NCBI RefSeq assembly: GCF_026230105.1
Contig: NC_079476.1
Location: 25,348,559-25,412,558 of the forward strand
Length of the DNA stretch: 64,000 bases
Origin: Diorhabda sublineata
Lineage: Eukaryota > Arthropoda > Insecta > Coleoptera > Chrysomelidae
Direction: 5' to 3'
This document shows, in pieces, positions 41,001 through 48,680 of this stretch; the stretch's first letter is position 1; each line of letters opens with the position of its first letter. The position numbers and the translations under genes were made by a program. Below the pieces are notes generated by a model. The model was given only the letters and a program-made list of their open reading frames with translations. It ran no database searches and had not been told where the DNA came from.

Positions 41001-44000
41001 ATCCACCTTTTAGTCCAGATTTATCACCAGGCGCTTTCGTAGGGACAAAAATAATGTTTGATGGAAAAAACTTCGTCTTTTTGGGAGGTAACAGCTTCTT
41101 GCTCGCTTCTCTTACTATTCTGATCCACTTCTCTTTATCCTCCACGATTTGTCTTCAATTCCTGACCCCACCGGTGCAATATCCTGTATAACTTGTTGTT
41201 TCCAGTAGGAATAGAGAAACACCAAGCTTAATATGAGAAATATATGAGGCAGTTAATATCTTCTGGAGACTAGAGCACTTCTATGAACTCAGGATTGATA
41301 TAATTTTGTTTATAAGTGTCCGAAGAGTTTATTTCGTTATAGAAGTATCCAAACGATCATCAGAGAGCAATTAGGATTGAGAAAAAATACTTCAAACAAA
41401 AGGGGAAACTCTTTTTTATAAAATTTCGAGACATTACATCTTCTAATCAAACCTTGGAGGTATGAATCAACTCAACCTACTACAGTGTTGTTGGAATGAA
41501 AATGAACACTTGATCATCCACCTTGTAGTCCAGATTTATCACCAGGCGCTTTTGTAGGGACAAAAATAATGTTTGATGGAAAAAACTTCGTCCTTTTGGG
41601 AGGTAACAGCTATTCTTACTATTCTGATCCACTCCAATTTATCCTCCAAGATTTATCTTCAGTTCCTGATCCCACCGATGCTATATCCTGCATAACTTGT
41701 TGTTTCCAGTATGTTTAAGGTCTACTTTTTGGCTGGCTTCCACTACCTTCCGTATTCATTGTCAAAGAAGCACTTGGTGTTAAGGGATTTGGGATTTGAC
41801 ACCAACTATCAAGTGGAAACAAAAGATTTTTACATATACACAATATGGCGGACGGCTGTCTGTCGTATATGTAATTGTATATTTAAAAGAACAAAACTTA
41901 CTTCGCCGATTATATAATACCGAGATATCCGTTTCCGCATTTCTCCGATTTTCGTTATCTATCCAACCAAACACTATTTCATTATAAAGGAGAACGTCGG
42001 CAATTAGCTTACATAAAAGGTAGTGTGATTCCCCCAATATTACGTGTCTGACCTCGCTACACGCACGAACGAAAGTTTCGTCCCCCCAGGCACGATAGTT
42101 CTCAATCGGTTCCTAGGGGACTACAACCCTTAATCACGAATGTCGAATATTATGGAATCAGATATATAATGGTTTACCACGCTATATTATAGTATAAGGG
42201 ATTATTGGCTTGAAATTTTTGACGAATTAGGACCATCCTTAACCAACCGAAGAGGCAGTCACTAAAATCCAGCAGCTCGGCTCACGGCCAGCTCCAGATT
42301 TTGTCCCCCTGAAGGACGCTAAGCACTGAGCCGTCTCGGCAGCCTTAGCCTTCTTTTTATGCTTCTCAGCATCATTGATGTTACGACGTATGAGCCTGGT
42401 CTTGTTAAAAGCACCGGTCAGATCTTTAATATCGATAAGAACCTATGTTTTAGGAGTAATAGGTTCCGTGGTTCCTGTTCGCTCAAAGCACTCGCGAGAA
42501 AGAAGAAGATTTGTCATAATTCCTGCTCTTGCAAGGCCATTGGAGTTTCGTCAAGTTTCTCGCAGGCAGTGCTTGTGATACCTGATTAGAGCTCAAGTAC
42601 TAGGTTTGCCTGAGAAGGACCAACGTCAAGATCCAACAAATCCTCAAGACAAACGCTGATTATAATCATAAATGCTTGGAGGCACTTTTATATGGTTTTT
42701 AACATGAAAAACATTGTTCTAACTAAGATATAGTGTATTTGGTTGAGCCGAATACAACGTAGTTAATGCTCAAAGAAAAAACAAGTAATTTCTCTTCATT
42801 CTGGTATTCTGGTAGTAAAGATGCTTTCATACTATGGAAGTCTAAAAGGAACAAGCATTTGAACCGTAAAGAGAAGCCCGAAGTATGATTCTGTCCCGAG
42901 ATTTCGTATTATTTCAGTCATATCATTTCTTGTAGTGAATACCATGTTGTAAAAACATATTACGATGAGTAGCTTATGGTATGTCTTCTAAAATGAGTGG
43001 CAATTCGTTTCTTGTTCTAACTATTTGTCCGCGTAGAATACCGCGCCACACATTTACATACCAATGACTCTGATGTTGGATTTTCCGCATCACACAGAAT
43101 TCATTTCGGCCCAGTAGTGTATATTATGATAATTACTAAGAAATTGCCTTCGAAGTAAACTCCTGATGAACTTGAACCTTAACTCTTTATCTGAATTTGT
43201 CAATTTTTTAATTTGTTTCACTGTATGTAGATAAAAATAGTTCGTACTTAAGATCGAACGTATCCCATCAACACAGATTAATAGATGTATGTAGATGTAA
43301 GGGTCATTTATCAAAAAGAGACAATGGACTCCAGGATGGAGACTCTCGGTGAATAATGAACTCCTTAGAATCCTAAAACATTCGAAATCTTCAGCGTCGC
43401 CAGATTTTCTTTCGGGAAAAATGATGTAAAATGAAAGTTTATATATGATGAAAAATTGCAAGGGTCTATTTCCTTTTTGAGTCGATGACAGTCATTCTAA
43501 AGTTGAAGAATGGGGTTCGTTACAACATCTCGGTTGAAAAGATTCACAACATACGAAATTTTCAAATAAAAGAAAGTTGAAATATTAATTTTAAGTGAAT
43601 TATTTGATAACTAAAACAAATAGTTTGATGTTAATGGTCGCTACGAGCTTTGGTGCCAATTAGTAAGTAAACGTAATTAAGTATCAATTTATGTTTTCAA
43701 ATTAGTACTTAAATTGATAATATCTGAGTCAGGACTGAGTAGAAAGGGCCGGATTGGTGTATGAGATCCGGATATTTTATTCCTCGACGTAAATCAGGAC
43801 CAAAAACAAATATTTAACCATTCATGTAATCAAAACAGGTGATCCCCAATGTAGCGTTTTGGGTCCACTACTATATCTTCTAAATACCATATTCACCTTC
43901 GATTTATTTATTTCTCCACTTAGAAACAGATTGTAATTAAATTTGGTAAATAAAAAAAAACCTTTCATTGTTTTTATCATCCAATGCACAGTGGGTTGGA

Positions 44001-46009
44001 ATTTGAGAACGAAAATATTATCAATTTTAAAATAAAATCTAGTGGTATCGCAAAGCACTGAAAATAACACAATTTTATTATTAATTGCCCTGTAATGAAT
44101 AATTTGTCTACTACATACCAATTAACTTCTTTCAAGGCACCTATTTCAATATCTTGATGAAGAGACTACGGGCTTTAGAGAATTTTCTGAGCCAATATAT
44201 AAACAGCTTGAAATTAGTCAAAAGGCCCCATATTACAAATATAAATTTCTTTAATTTTTTATTTCTTAGATCTTTTGATATGTTTATGTTACTAAATCTT
44301 GATTTCAGGTCTGTTCTGTTTCAAAATTTTTTAAATAATTTTTGAAAGATAGATAAAATTGACGTTTCGACTTTTCCCTTAAATCTTTTTCTAGGTTTTT
44401 TGATATTACAAGGTTCGTTAATGCAGTTCTATTTTTTTTATCGTATTGATGATCTCTTAATCTATTTTCTGTATACTGAGATGTCAGTCCTATGTAAACA
44501 GCGATTTTATTCTTATTTTCATATTCACGATGAAGTTGATGTATTGATCAATATAAATACGCAAATTTTAATAAAAACTTAGGAATAAAGTCAAATACTT
44601 TGAAAAAAGAATAATTTCCAAAAAAAAATCTTCTAAAGAAATTAATAGATTGTACAGTTATTTGGGTCTAGATTTATTGATTTCGAAATAGGATTAATAA
44701 ATACATTTCTAAAAAGACGTAGAAACAAAAAAAATATTGAATAACAAACTCTGACGAAGTTTTACGTGCTTTCATATATTTACCTTTCATTGTTTGTGTT
44801 CGACAAAGTCACTAAGTTAGATATTCTTGATATTTTTGTGAAAATAAATGGAAAAGAGTGATTGCCCTCTTGTCGTTCGTAAACACGCGATATACTTTTT
44901 AAACAGAATAAAATATTACCACGGAAAACGTTTCGAAATATAATAATAAAACTTCGACCTCCAAATTTTGTGCACTGCTTGAAAAATTACTAACAGATTT
45001 ACTAAAAAACTGCCAAAACACTCAGTATTAGCTGAAACTGAAACTTTTTAACACCACAAAGCAAAAAACAATTCAAAATAACTCTCACCACCGAAAAAAC
45101 TAAGAAAAGCCAACGAGAAAATCGATTGCTTCTCTCACGTCCACCATTTTGACGTAGATCAGCTGTTTTTTTAGATTGTCAATTGGTTATTCCAGAACAT
45201 AACCTCAAAGTATCCTTGTCGTGATATTTATAAAGTATTATACAAAGTGACAGAAAAAACCGAAACGGGGTCGCGATTTCTACATGATTTCGAGTCCCGA
45301 TTCGGAAAATATGAACGTCAATTTTAGGTTAGGTTTTATTAGAACATAAAAGACAAATAAAACGCAGTGTATTCAGTTGTTTTATGTTATAGAATATAAC
45401 TATTAACCATCTATAAGGGTAATTATCTACCACAAAGATCCCTATTGAATTATCTTTCCCATTTCAGTCCCATTTAACACCCTCGCTCTGTTGTTGACTT
45501 TAAAACAAGATTTTCTCTCTTTTTAATTATAAAATCTTAACAGTTAAGATTAAGTGACTTGTTCAATAAAATTTTTTTGGCAGAGGATTCGAATCTCTGA
45601 TCTCCGTGATGGGCACTTCGACAACCTTTACCAACTACACCGTTACGGCTCGAAATAAGTTTCGACGAGATGAGACATCAGCGCCCGACGCTTTTATCAC
45701 AAGAATAGAATATTTTTAACTTTTTAGTTTGATGAATTAATATAAACTTTTTAAGAAAATAAACGCCTTTTTTGTCATCTTTTTTTTTTGAATTCTACAA
45801 CTGATCAATTCGCATTTATATTCTTTGTGTCGACATATAAAAAAAACTTCTACTCACTTGCAAGGATCCCATACAACAATTCCCAATCCAGGGCAGTCAA
45901 TTTCGTTGATGATTTCGCACTCTCTTTTGTCGCACACGCAAGCGGGAGCGGTCAGACCGCCACAAAAAGCGATGATAGCCACAAACGCCAAAGCAAATAC
46001 ACTATTCAT
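19862..46009 (-). CDS. Secreted IGFBP-domain protein (two exons, 25.8-kb intron)
   Basis: Coding exon 1 is 45858..46009 and exon 2 is 19862..20021. Joining them in phase 2 gives 103 residues. Residues 1-21 are a signal peptide (MNSVFALAFVAIIAF...). The mature chain has 12 cysteines (24, 26, 31, 39, 50, 52, 53, 56, 64, 74, 80, 92) and the hallmark DPCKCCQEC, then EPCGGDLGFSGTCEPGLSC. This matches the N-terminal insulin-like growth factor binding domain. Its size and single domain resemble arthropod single IGFBP-domain (SIBD) proteins, which are secreted and linked to insulin-like peptide binding or immunity. The exact role here is inferred. Donor GTGAGT and acceptor TTGTACTTGCAG fit well, and the codon split at the junction yields Lys51 inside the CKCC motif. 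The intron holds the nested 25518..27497 gene and several arrays. Confidence 0.87.
20255..20385 (-). mobile_element. Mariner-type transposase relic (C-terminal part)
   Basis: The minus strand reads WDIV, one stop, RPPYNPNLAPRDF, one stop, then VFPDL and GLEGGAHE. This corresponds to the HPPYSPDLAPSDFHLF..LK..LGGRRF block of mariner transposases. It lies in the giant intron, about 240 bp upstream of coding exon 2 of the IGFBP-domain gene. The plus-strand frame 20161..20379 is its shadow. Confidence 0.7.
20888..22100. repeat. Tandem repeat, about 343-bp unit, four copies
   Basis: The phrase ATGGTCACCCCTGATGCTTCC (or its first-copy variant) starts at 20888, 21231, 21552 and 21894, giving intervals of 343, 321 and 342 bp. 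The short interval reflects a 21-bp deletion in the second copy. Copies share TTTGGAGCTCCAGAACGTGG and TTGCCAACCAATTCCGTAGA. The last copy is truncated and rearranged after about 21990. No gene is present. The frame at 21894..22103 is part of a repeat copy. Confidence 0.9.
22101..23370. other. No recognisable feature
   Basis: AT-rich intronic sequence of the IGFBP-domain gene, with no supported gene, RNA or repeat. Confidence 0.4.
23376..23430 (+). mobile_element. Short mariner transposase fragment
   Basis: The plus strand reads KHPQYSPDLAPFDYSM, the third-aspartate block of mariner transposases. The flanking sequence is too decayed to extend it with confidence. Confidence 0.6.
23731..24912. 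mobile_element. TA-flanked element with long (about 270-300 bp) inverted repeats
   Basis: The element begins GTCCAGTGAT and ends ATCACTGGAC, with TA directly outside both ends (23729..23730, 24913..24914). The two arms, about 23731..24015 and 24620..24912, are imperfect inverted copies. Both contain, for example, the GCGGCCAAAATTTT...GTTAAC and TATCGATAAA phrases. Matching frames read VICKIRNFENLNKNI on the minus strand and VICQIRNFENLNENI on the plus strand because of this symmetry, not because they are genes. The middle (24020..24610) is unique and I see no transposase. It is probably a non-autonomous, foldback-like member of the Tc1/mariner group. Confidence 0.8.
25518..27497 (+). CDS. Lysine/serine-rich protein of unknown function (two exons)
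   Basis: Exon 1 is 25518..26515 and exon 2 is 27284..27497. They join in phase 2 (AG|G) to give 403 residues. The ATG is the first after an in-frame TGA at 25482..25484. The donor is GAGAG|GTTTGT and the acceptor TTTTTTATAG. Reading on past the donor hits a stop within eight codons, while exon 2 stays open for 71. Residues 1-110 look structured (SVHGIIDSEFPFRAAIYGKK, PVLGLERAVVYPKKKPSKLP). The remainder is highly charged and low in complexity, with a serine/threonine stretch at about 285-330 (SDSDSKSISTINKSKTSQTE), so it is probably disordered. An AATAAA follows 32 bases after the stop. It lies wholly within the intron of the IGFBP-domain gene, on the opposite strand. I do not recognise the family. 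Confidence 0.78.
26760..26960 (-). mobile_element. LINE RNase H fragment inside the nested gene's intron
   Basis: The minus strand reads TSKLVWECKQNLKALANKNK and, after a frameshift, RLPDHQSIPGNDEADSLGKG. This resembles the C-terminal half of the RNase H domain found in some insect LINE elements (WVPGHSGIPGNEEAD.LAK). It is decayed, with no neighbouring reverse transcriptase. Confidence 0.65.
27529..27534 (+). promoter_or_regulatory. Polyadenylation signal AATAAA of the nested gene
   Basis: A canonical AATAAA lies 32 bases after the TAG stop of the 25518..27497 gene, which supports a real 3' end here. Confidence 0.6.
27535..28156. other. No recognisable feature
   Basis: AT-rich sequence with a short GGTTAGGTTAG patch at 28083..28095 just before the 171-bp array. 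Confidence 0.4.
28157..31050. repeat. 171-bp tandem array, about 17 copies
   Basis: The phrase TTCCACAATTTGGAAGCTTAG recurs at 28171, 28342, 28513, 28684 and on to 30901, so the spacing is 171 bp with small indels; one copy near 30560 lacks about ten bases. Copies differ by scattered substitutions, and some variants (ATCCTCC versus ATCCCCC, CTTTCTC versus CTCTTTC) are shared by neighbouring copies. On the minus strand every unit carries GDDSEVNIEETSEFDEE followed by TAA. The array ends at 31050 within this segment, where the minus-strand frame continues upstream as AVLTEKHSQLL. The array lies in the intron of the IGFBP-domain gene. Confidence 0.95.
31051..31389 (-). other. Unrecognised sequence flanking the 171-bp array
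   Basis: On the minus strand this holds the frame AVLTEKHSQLL that leads into the tail repeated in the array. Further upstream is a second open stretch reading KAKLAFKGLVNEVETKASKT and then a CTCTC segment. It may be the remains of the gene or element that donated the array unit. I cannot name it. Confidence 0.3.
31390..31690 (-). mobile_element. Mariner relic, minus strand
   Basis: The minus strand gives KKARVDWC (around 31635) and then, near 31420..31540, a degraded segment. That segment is nearly identical to 32150..32280, the plus-strand relic nearby (ATCATTCTCCAACAAGAAAA, CACATCAGTCCAAACAAAAA). Stops interrupt every frame. Confidence 0.7.
32095..32520 (+). mobile_element. Mariner relic, plus strand
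   Basis: The plus strand reads HTSVQTKTFLNSPNIELMDH, then PPYRPWLAPNND, then RNKLRGQR, then SHVLEVRQLEW. That is the order of the C-terminal third of a mariner transposase (HDNA.HTS through the end). It is the opposite-strand sibling of 31390..31690, about 550 bp away. The pair therefore forms a loose inverted repeat. Confidence 0.75.
32521..33189. other. No recognisable feature
   Basis: AT-rich intronic sequence without a supported feature. Confidence 0.4.
33190..34340. repeat. Tandem array, about 160-bp monomers in alternating types, block 1
   Basis: Each monomer contains (T)TTGTCCTAA at its core, seen near 33301, 33461, 33623 and 33777, so the spacing is about 160 bp. Two types alternate. 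One has TTCTATGCATACAGGATTTATTG and AATGAAATTCGTTACC, the other TTTTACATCCTGACAAGG and GAATCTAAGTTCG. The true repeat is thus a roughly 315-320 bp dimer. No coding content is seen. Confidence 0.85.
34341..35739. other. Unique segment between the two 160-bp blocks
   Basis: This contains unrecognised frames (34583..34780, 34702..34962) and a small GC-rich patch near 34795..34835. Around 35040..35180 the phrase GACTGTGTTTATTCATTCACC with an AATAAA-type run looks like the end of an LTR. I cannot find a matching second LTR or boundaries, so it stays unassigned. Confidence 0.3.
35740..37090. repeat. Tandem array, about 160-bp monomers, block 2
   Basis: The same two monomer types as in 33190..34340 resume here in the same orientation. 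A third variant (ATTTTCAGGATCCATTTGGGTTACATAGC) occurs near 36470 and 36800 and also at the end of block 1 near 34290. The 1.4-kb unique segment between the blocks therefore interrupts what was probably one array. Confidence 0.85.
37091..37659. other. No recognisable feature
   Basis: AT-rich sequence, nothing supported. Confidence 0.4.
37660..38110 (-). mobile_element. IS630/mariner-type transposase relic (C-terminal part)
   Basis: The minus strand reads NDLFPRRVVSRNVGISWPPQ, SPDLNVYDFFLLGYLKTK, then (frameshifted) IREEIAPIPVDMLRRVLQNF-like sequence around 37790..37850. The WPP.SPDL...DFFLWGY block and the IREE...M...V..NF tail are characteristic of the same transposase group as the element at 53248..54265. 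The degree of decay suggests an older copy. Confidence 0.75.
38111..39535. other. No recognisable gene
   Basis: AT-rich sequence. The frame at 38845..39057 has an ATG but no recognisable content. Confidence 0.35.
39540..39990 (+). mobile_element. Mariner relic with internal deletion
   Basis: The plus strand reads TVDEIWSHHLTPDIKTRSRQ (first catalytic Asp block), jumps to FELVDNLPRSDSQRLF and continues in another frame as FLFHNLKVSLTRDRFLSNKD. The segment between, including the HDNA block, is gone. The minus-strand frame 39441..39755 is its shadow. Confidence 0.75.
39991..40688. other. No recognisable gene
   Basis: AT-rich sequence. The 40072..40284 frame starts with a hydrophobic stretch (FSFLLIFLLISLHLI) but nothing else supports it. 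Confidence 0.35.
40690..41709 (+). repeat. Direct tandem duplication of a 516-bp segment containing a mariner fragment
   Basis: 40690..41205 and 41206..41709 are adjacent, closely similar copies. Both start AGGAATAGAGAA(A/G)CACCAAGCT and end ACTTGTTGTTTCCAG. Each contains LDHPPFSPDLSPGAF or a one-base variant, a remnant of the third-aspartate block of a mariner transposase. The second copy lost a short stretch near 41610. Confidence 0.85.
41780..42037 (-). other. Unrecognised open frame, minus strand
   Basis: The 85-codon frame has a protein-like segment (GESHYLLCKLIADVLLYNE and WIDNENRRNAETDIS) followed by a donor-like GAAGTAAGT. It could be an exon or a transposon remnant. I do not recognise it. 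Confidence 0.2.
42240..42640. other. GC-richer stretch with overlapping unrecognised frames
   Basis: This patch is clearly richer in G+C than its surroundings. On the minus strand a frame reads DIKDLTGAFNKTRLIRRNIN followed by a lysine/alanine-rich stretch (AEKHKKKAKAAETAQ). On the plus strand 42375..42578 is open. It looks like the remains of a transferred or transposed coding sequence, but I cannot name the source. Confidence 0.3.
42850..43200 (-). mobile_element. IS630-type transposase relic
   Basis: The minus strand reads SNYHNIHYWAEMNSV, then WYVNVWRGILRGQIV, then LPLILEDIP, then NMFLQHG. These pieces follow the order of an IS630-type transposase (N.HN.HYW...NP, W.VNVWCGI.G..I.GP, LP.LLEDVP, M.QHDGAP). 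Many frameshifts break it, and the assignment rests on short matches. Confidence 0.45.
43800..44130. mobile_element. Rearranged LINE reverse transcriptase remnants in opposite orientations
   Basis: The plus strand at 43833..43885 reads GDPQCSVLGPLLYLLN, matching the GVPQGSVLGPLLFL block of LINE reverse transcriptases. The minus strand at 43880..44085 reads VLFSVLCDTTRFYFKI and later NKSKVNMVF, resembling the FADDTT...LN..KTK.MVF part that should follow it. The two pieces face opposite ways, which suggests an inversion within one element. Confidence 0.4.
44390..44545 (-). mobile_element. Penelope-like element relic, GIY-YIG part, second copy
   Basis: The minus strand reads NKIAVYIGLTSQYTENRLRD, then HQYDKKNRTALTN without a stop. 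This is the GIY-YIG endonuclease core (VYIG.TSQY...R...H.YDKKN.TAL). It is better preserved than the copy at 6790..6965. The two share about 85 bp of closely similar DNA. Confidence 0.7.
44600..45575. other. No recognisable gene
   Basis: AT-rich intronic sequence of the IGFBP-domain gene, with a GGTTAGGTTTTATT phrase at 45329. Confidence 0.4.
45579..45653 (-). tRNA. tRNA-derived sequence (pseudogene or SINE head)
   Basis: On the minus strand a box-A-like TGTAGTTGGTA is followed 44 bases later by a box-B-like GATTCGAATCC, the spacing found in tRNA genes. A T-arm with four of five pairs can be drawn (AGAGA / CCTCT). The acceptor stem does not pair, so this is not a functional tRNA. It is a decayed tRNA or the head of a tRNA-derived SINE. 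Confidence 0.45.
45858..46009 (-). CDS. IGFBP-domain protein, coding exon 1 (signal peptide)
   Basis: The ATG is at 46007..46009 in the context ACAAGATGA. The exon encodes the signal peptide and the first five cysteines, ending after two bases of codon 51 at a GTGAGTA donor (45851..45857). A pyrimidine-rich stretch ending TTTTTATTTTCAG (AG near 46179) could be the acceptor of this exon, which would place a non-coding first exon further right. The plus-strand open frame 45788..46198 is its shadow. Confidence 0.87.
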
Positions 46010-46379
46010 CTTGTCCTAGGGCGATTGTCAGATGAAGTTTACATAATTTCGACTCGATGTTTTCGGTTTCACAACAATTTTGAAGTTAACACGATTGATA
46101 TGTTTGAAATGTACACACAAACACTTGATCACAATCACATTAAATTACTACACGACATTAAATACGACACAAGCAAAGCTGAAAATAAAAAGCAATGAAA
46201 ATTAGTAAACTATGTTTGTATGTTTTATTTTTAATATTGTTTAATACTATCAGTTTCTTTTTACGGGGATCTGTTTGTACAGAAACACGAGCAATGACAT
46301 CTATCATTTCTTCAATCGATCAATTGAAAATATTTTTATTAATTACGAAGATGAAGAAGACTTAGAGCTGGAAGGTCCT

Positions 46380-46545
46380 CTATAGACAAAGTGTTCCTTC
46401 AAAGCAATTGATAGAGAAGAAAACAGAAAGAAATAGACCAGTGCACCTAAAAGGCTTATGATAACATACCAATATCAAAATTGGCTATCCAGAACGTATA
46501 ATCGGAAATAAAGTATCGGATGTTCGATAAAGGTCTGACAAGAAC
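46380..46545 (+). mobile_element. LINE reverse transcriptase fragment before the 92-bp array
   Basis: The plus strand at 46451..46492 reads KAYDNIPISKLAIQ, the KAYD(N/R)(I/V)P block of LINE reverse transcriptases. It is followed shortly, in other frames, by IIGNKVSDVR and KGL, which fit the next conserved segment (K..G..S..F.V..GLRQG). The 92-bp array starts directly after it. Confidence 0.6.
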
Positions 46546-46549
46546 TTCA

Positions 46550-48680
46550 GAACGTCAAAGTTAGATGGTAAGGTATGGACACAGGAGAACAGGAAGAGAA
46601 GAAGATAAAAAATCGACGAAATCTGAATGATAAGGTCTTCAAAACTTCAAAGTTAGATAGTGAAGTATGGACACAGGAGAACAGGAAGAGAAGAAGACAA
46701 AAAATCGACGAAATCTGAATGATAAGGTCTTCAAAACGTCAAAGTTAGATAGTGAAGTATGGACACAGGAGAACAGGAAGTGAAGAAGACAAAAAATCGA
46801 CGAAATCTGAATGATAAGGTCTTCAAAACGTCAAAGTTAGATGGTGAAGTATGGACACAGGAGAACAGAAAAAGAAGAAGACAAAAAATCGACGAAATCT
46901 GATTGATAAGAATTTCAGAACGTCAAAGTTAGATGGTAAGGTAGGGGCACAGGAGAACAGGAAGAGAAGAAGACAAAAAATCGACGAAATCTGATTGATA
47001 AGATCTTCAAAACGTCAAAGTTAGATGGTAAGGTATGGGCACAGGAGAACAGGAAGAGAAGAAGACAAAAAATCGACGAAATCTGAATGATAAGGTCTTC
47101 AAAACGTCAAAGTTAGATAGTGAAGTATGGACAAGGAGAGCAGGAAGAGAAGAAGACAAAAAATCGACGAAATCTGAATGATAAGATCTTCAAAACGTCA
47201 AAGTTAGATGGTGAGGTATGGACACAGGAGAACAGGAAGAGAGGAAGACAAAAAATCGACAAAATCTGAATGATAAGAATTTCAGAACGTCAAAGTTAGA
47301 TGGTAAGGTAGGGGCACAGGAGAACAAGAAAAGAAAAAGACAAAAAATCGACGAAATCTGAATGATAAGATCTTCAAAACGTCAAAGTTAGAGGGTAAGG
47401 TATGAACACAGGAGAACAGGAAGAGAAGAAGACAAAAAATCGATGAAATCTGATTGATAAGATCTTCAAAACGTCAAAGTTAGATGGTAAGGTATGGGCA
47501 CAGGAGAACAGGAAGAGAAGAAGACAAAAAATCGACGAAATCTGATTGATAAGATCTTCAAAACGTCAAAGTTAGATGGTAAGGTATGAACACAGGAGAA
47601 CAGGAAGAGAAGAAGACAAAAAATCGACGAAATCTGAATTATAAGATCTTCAAAACGTCAAAGTTAGATGGTGAGGTATGGACACAGGAGAACAGGAAGA
47701 GAGGAAGACAAAAAATCGACAAAATCTGAATGATAAGATCTTCAGAACGTCAAAGTTAGATGGTAAGGTATGGACACAGGAGAGCAGGAAGAGAAGAAGA
47801 CAAAAAATCGACGAAATCTGAATGATAAGATCTTCAAAACGTCAAAGTTAGATGGTAAGGTATGAACACAGGAGAGCAGGAAGAGAAGAAGACAAAAAAT
47901 CGACGAAATCTGAATGATAAGATCTTCAAAACGTCAAAGTTAGATGGTAAGGTATGAACACAGGAGAACAGGAAGAGAAGAAGACAAAAAATCGACGAAA
48001 TCTGATTGATAAGATCTTCAAAACGTCAAAGTTAGATGGTAAGGTATGGGCACAGGAGAACAGGAAGAGAAGAAGACAAAAAATCGACGAAATCTGAATG
48101 ATAAGATCTTCAAAACGTCAAAGTTAGATGGTGAGGTATGGACACAGGAGAACAAGAAAAGAAAAAGACAAAAAATCGACGAAATCTGATTGATAAGATC
48201 TTCAAAACGTCAAAGTTAGCTGGTGAGGTATGGACACAGGAGAACAGGAAGAGAGGAAGACAAAAAATCGATGAAATCTGATTGATAAGATCTTCAAAAC
48301 GTCAAAGTTAGATGGTAAGGTATGAACACAGGAGAACAGGAAGAGAAGAAGACAAAAAATCGACGAAATATGAATGATAAGATCTTCAAAACGTCAAAGT
48401 TAGATGGTAAGGTATGAACACAGGAGAGCAGGAAGAGAAGAAGACAAAAAATCGACGAAATCTGAATGATAAGATCTTCAAAACGTCAAAGTTAGATGGT
48501 AGGGTATGGGCACAGGAGAACAGGAAGAGAAGAAGACAAAAAATCGACGAAATCTGAATGATAAGGTCTTCAAAACGTCAAAGTTAGATAGTGAAGTATG
48601 GACACAGGAGAGCAGGAAGAGAAGAAGACAAAAAATCGACGAAATCTGATTGATAAGATCTTCAAAACGTCAAAGTTAGA
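46550..48680. repeat. 92-bp tandem array, about 23 copies
   Basis: The phrase AACGTCAAAGTTAGATGGTA with neighbours ACACAGGAGAACAGGAAGAG and AAAATCGACGAAATCTGA repeats every 91-92 bp (46561, 46653, 46745 and so on). Variants (GGTATGGACA, GGTATGAACA, GGTATGGGCA, GGTAGGGGCA) are mixed along the array in clusters, as expected from unequal exchange. The array lies just upstream of the 5' end of the IGFBP-domain gene, about 0.5 kb from its ATG. Confidence 0.95.

Noticed and set aside
43822..44121. 99-codon minus-strand frame as a host gene
   Set aside because: Its content resembles decayed LINE reverse transcriptase, and there is no splice or start support.
45788..46198. 136-codon plus-strand open frame
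   Set aside because: It overlaps the IGFBP-domain exon 1 on the other strand, which has a signal peptide, cysteine pattern and splice site. The plus frame has no such support.
28157..48680. CRISPR-like regular spacing in the 171-bp and 92-bp arrays
   Set aside because: The whole unit is conserved, with no unique spacers between short repeats, and the DNA is from an animal. These are satellites.
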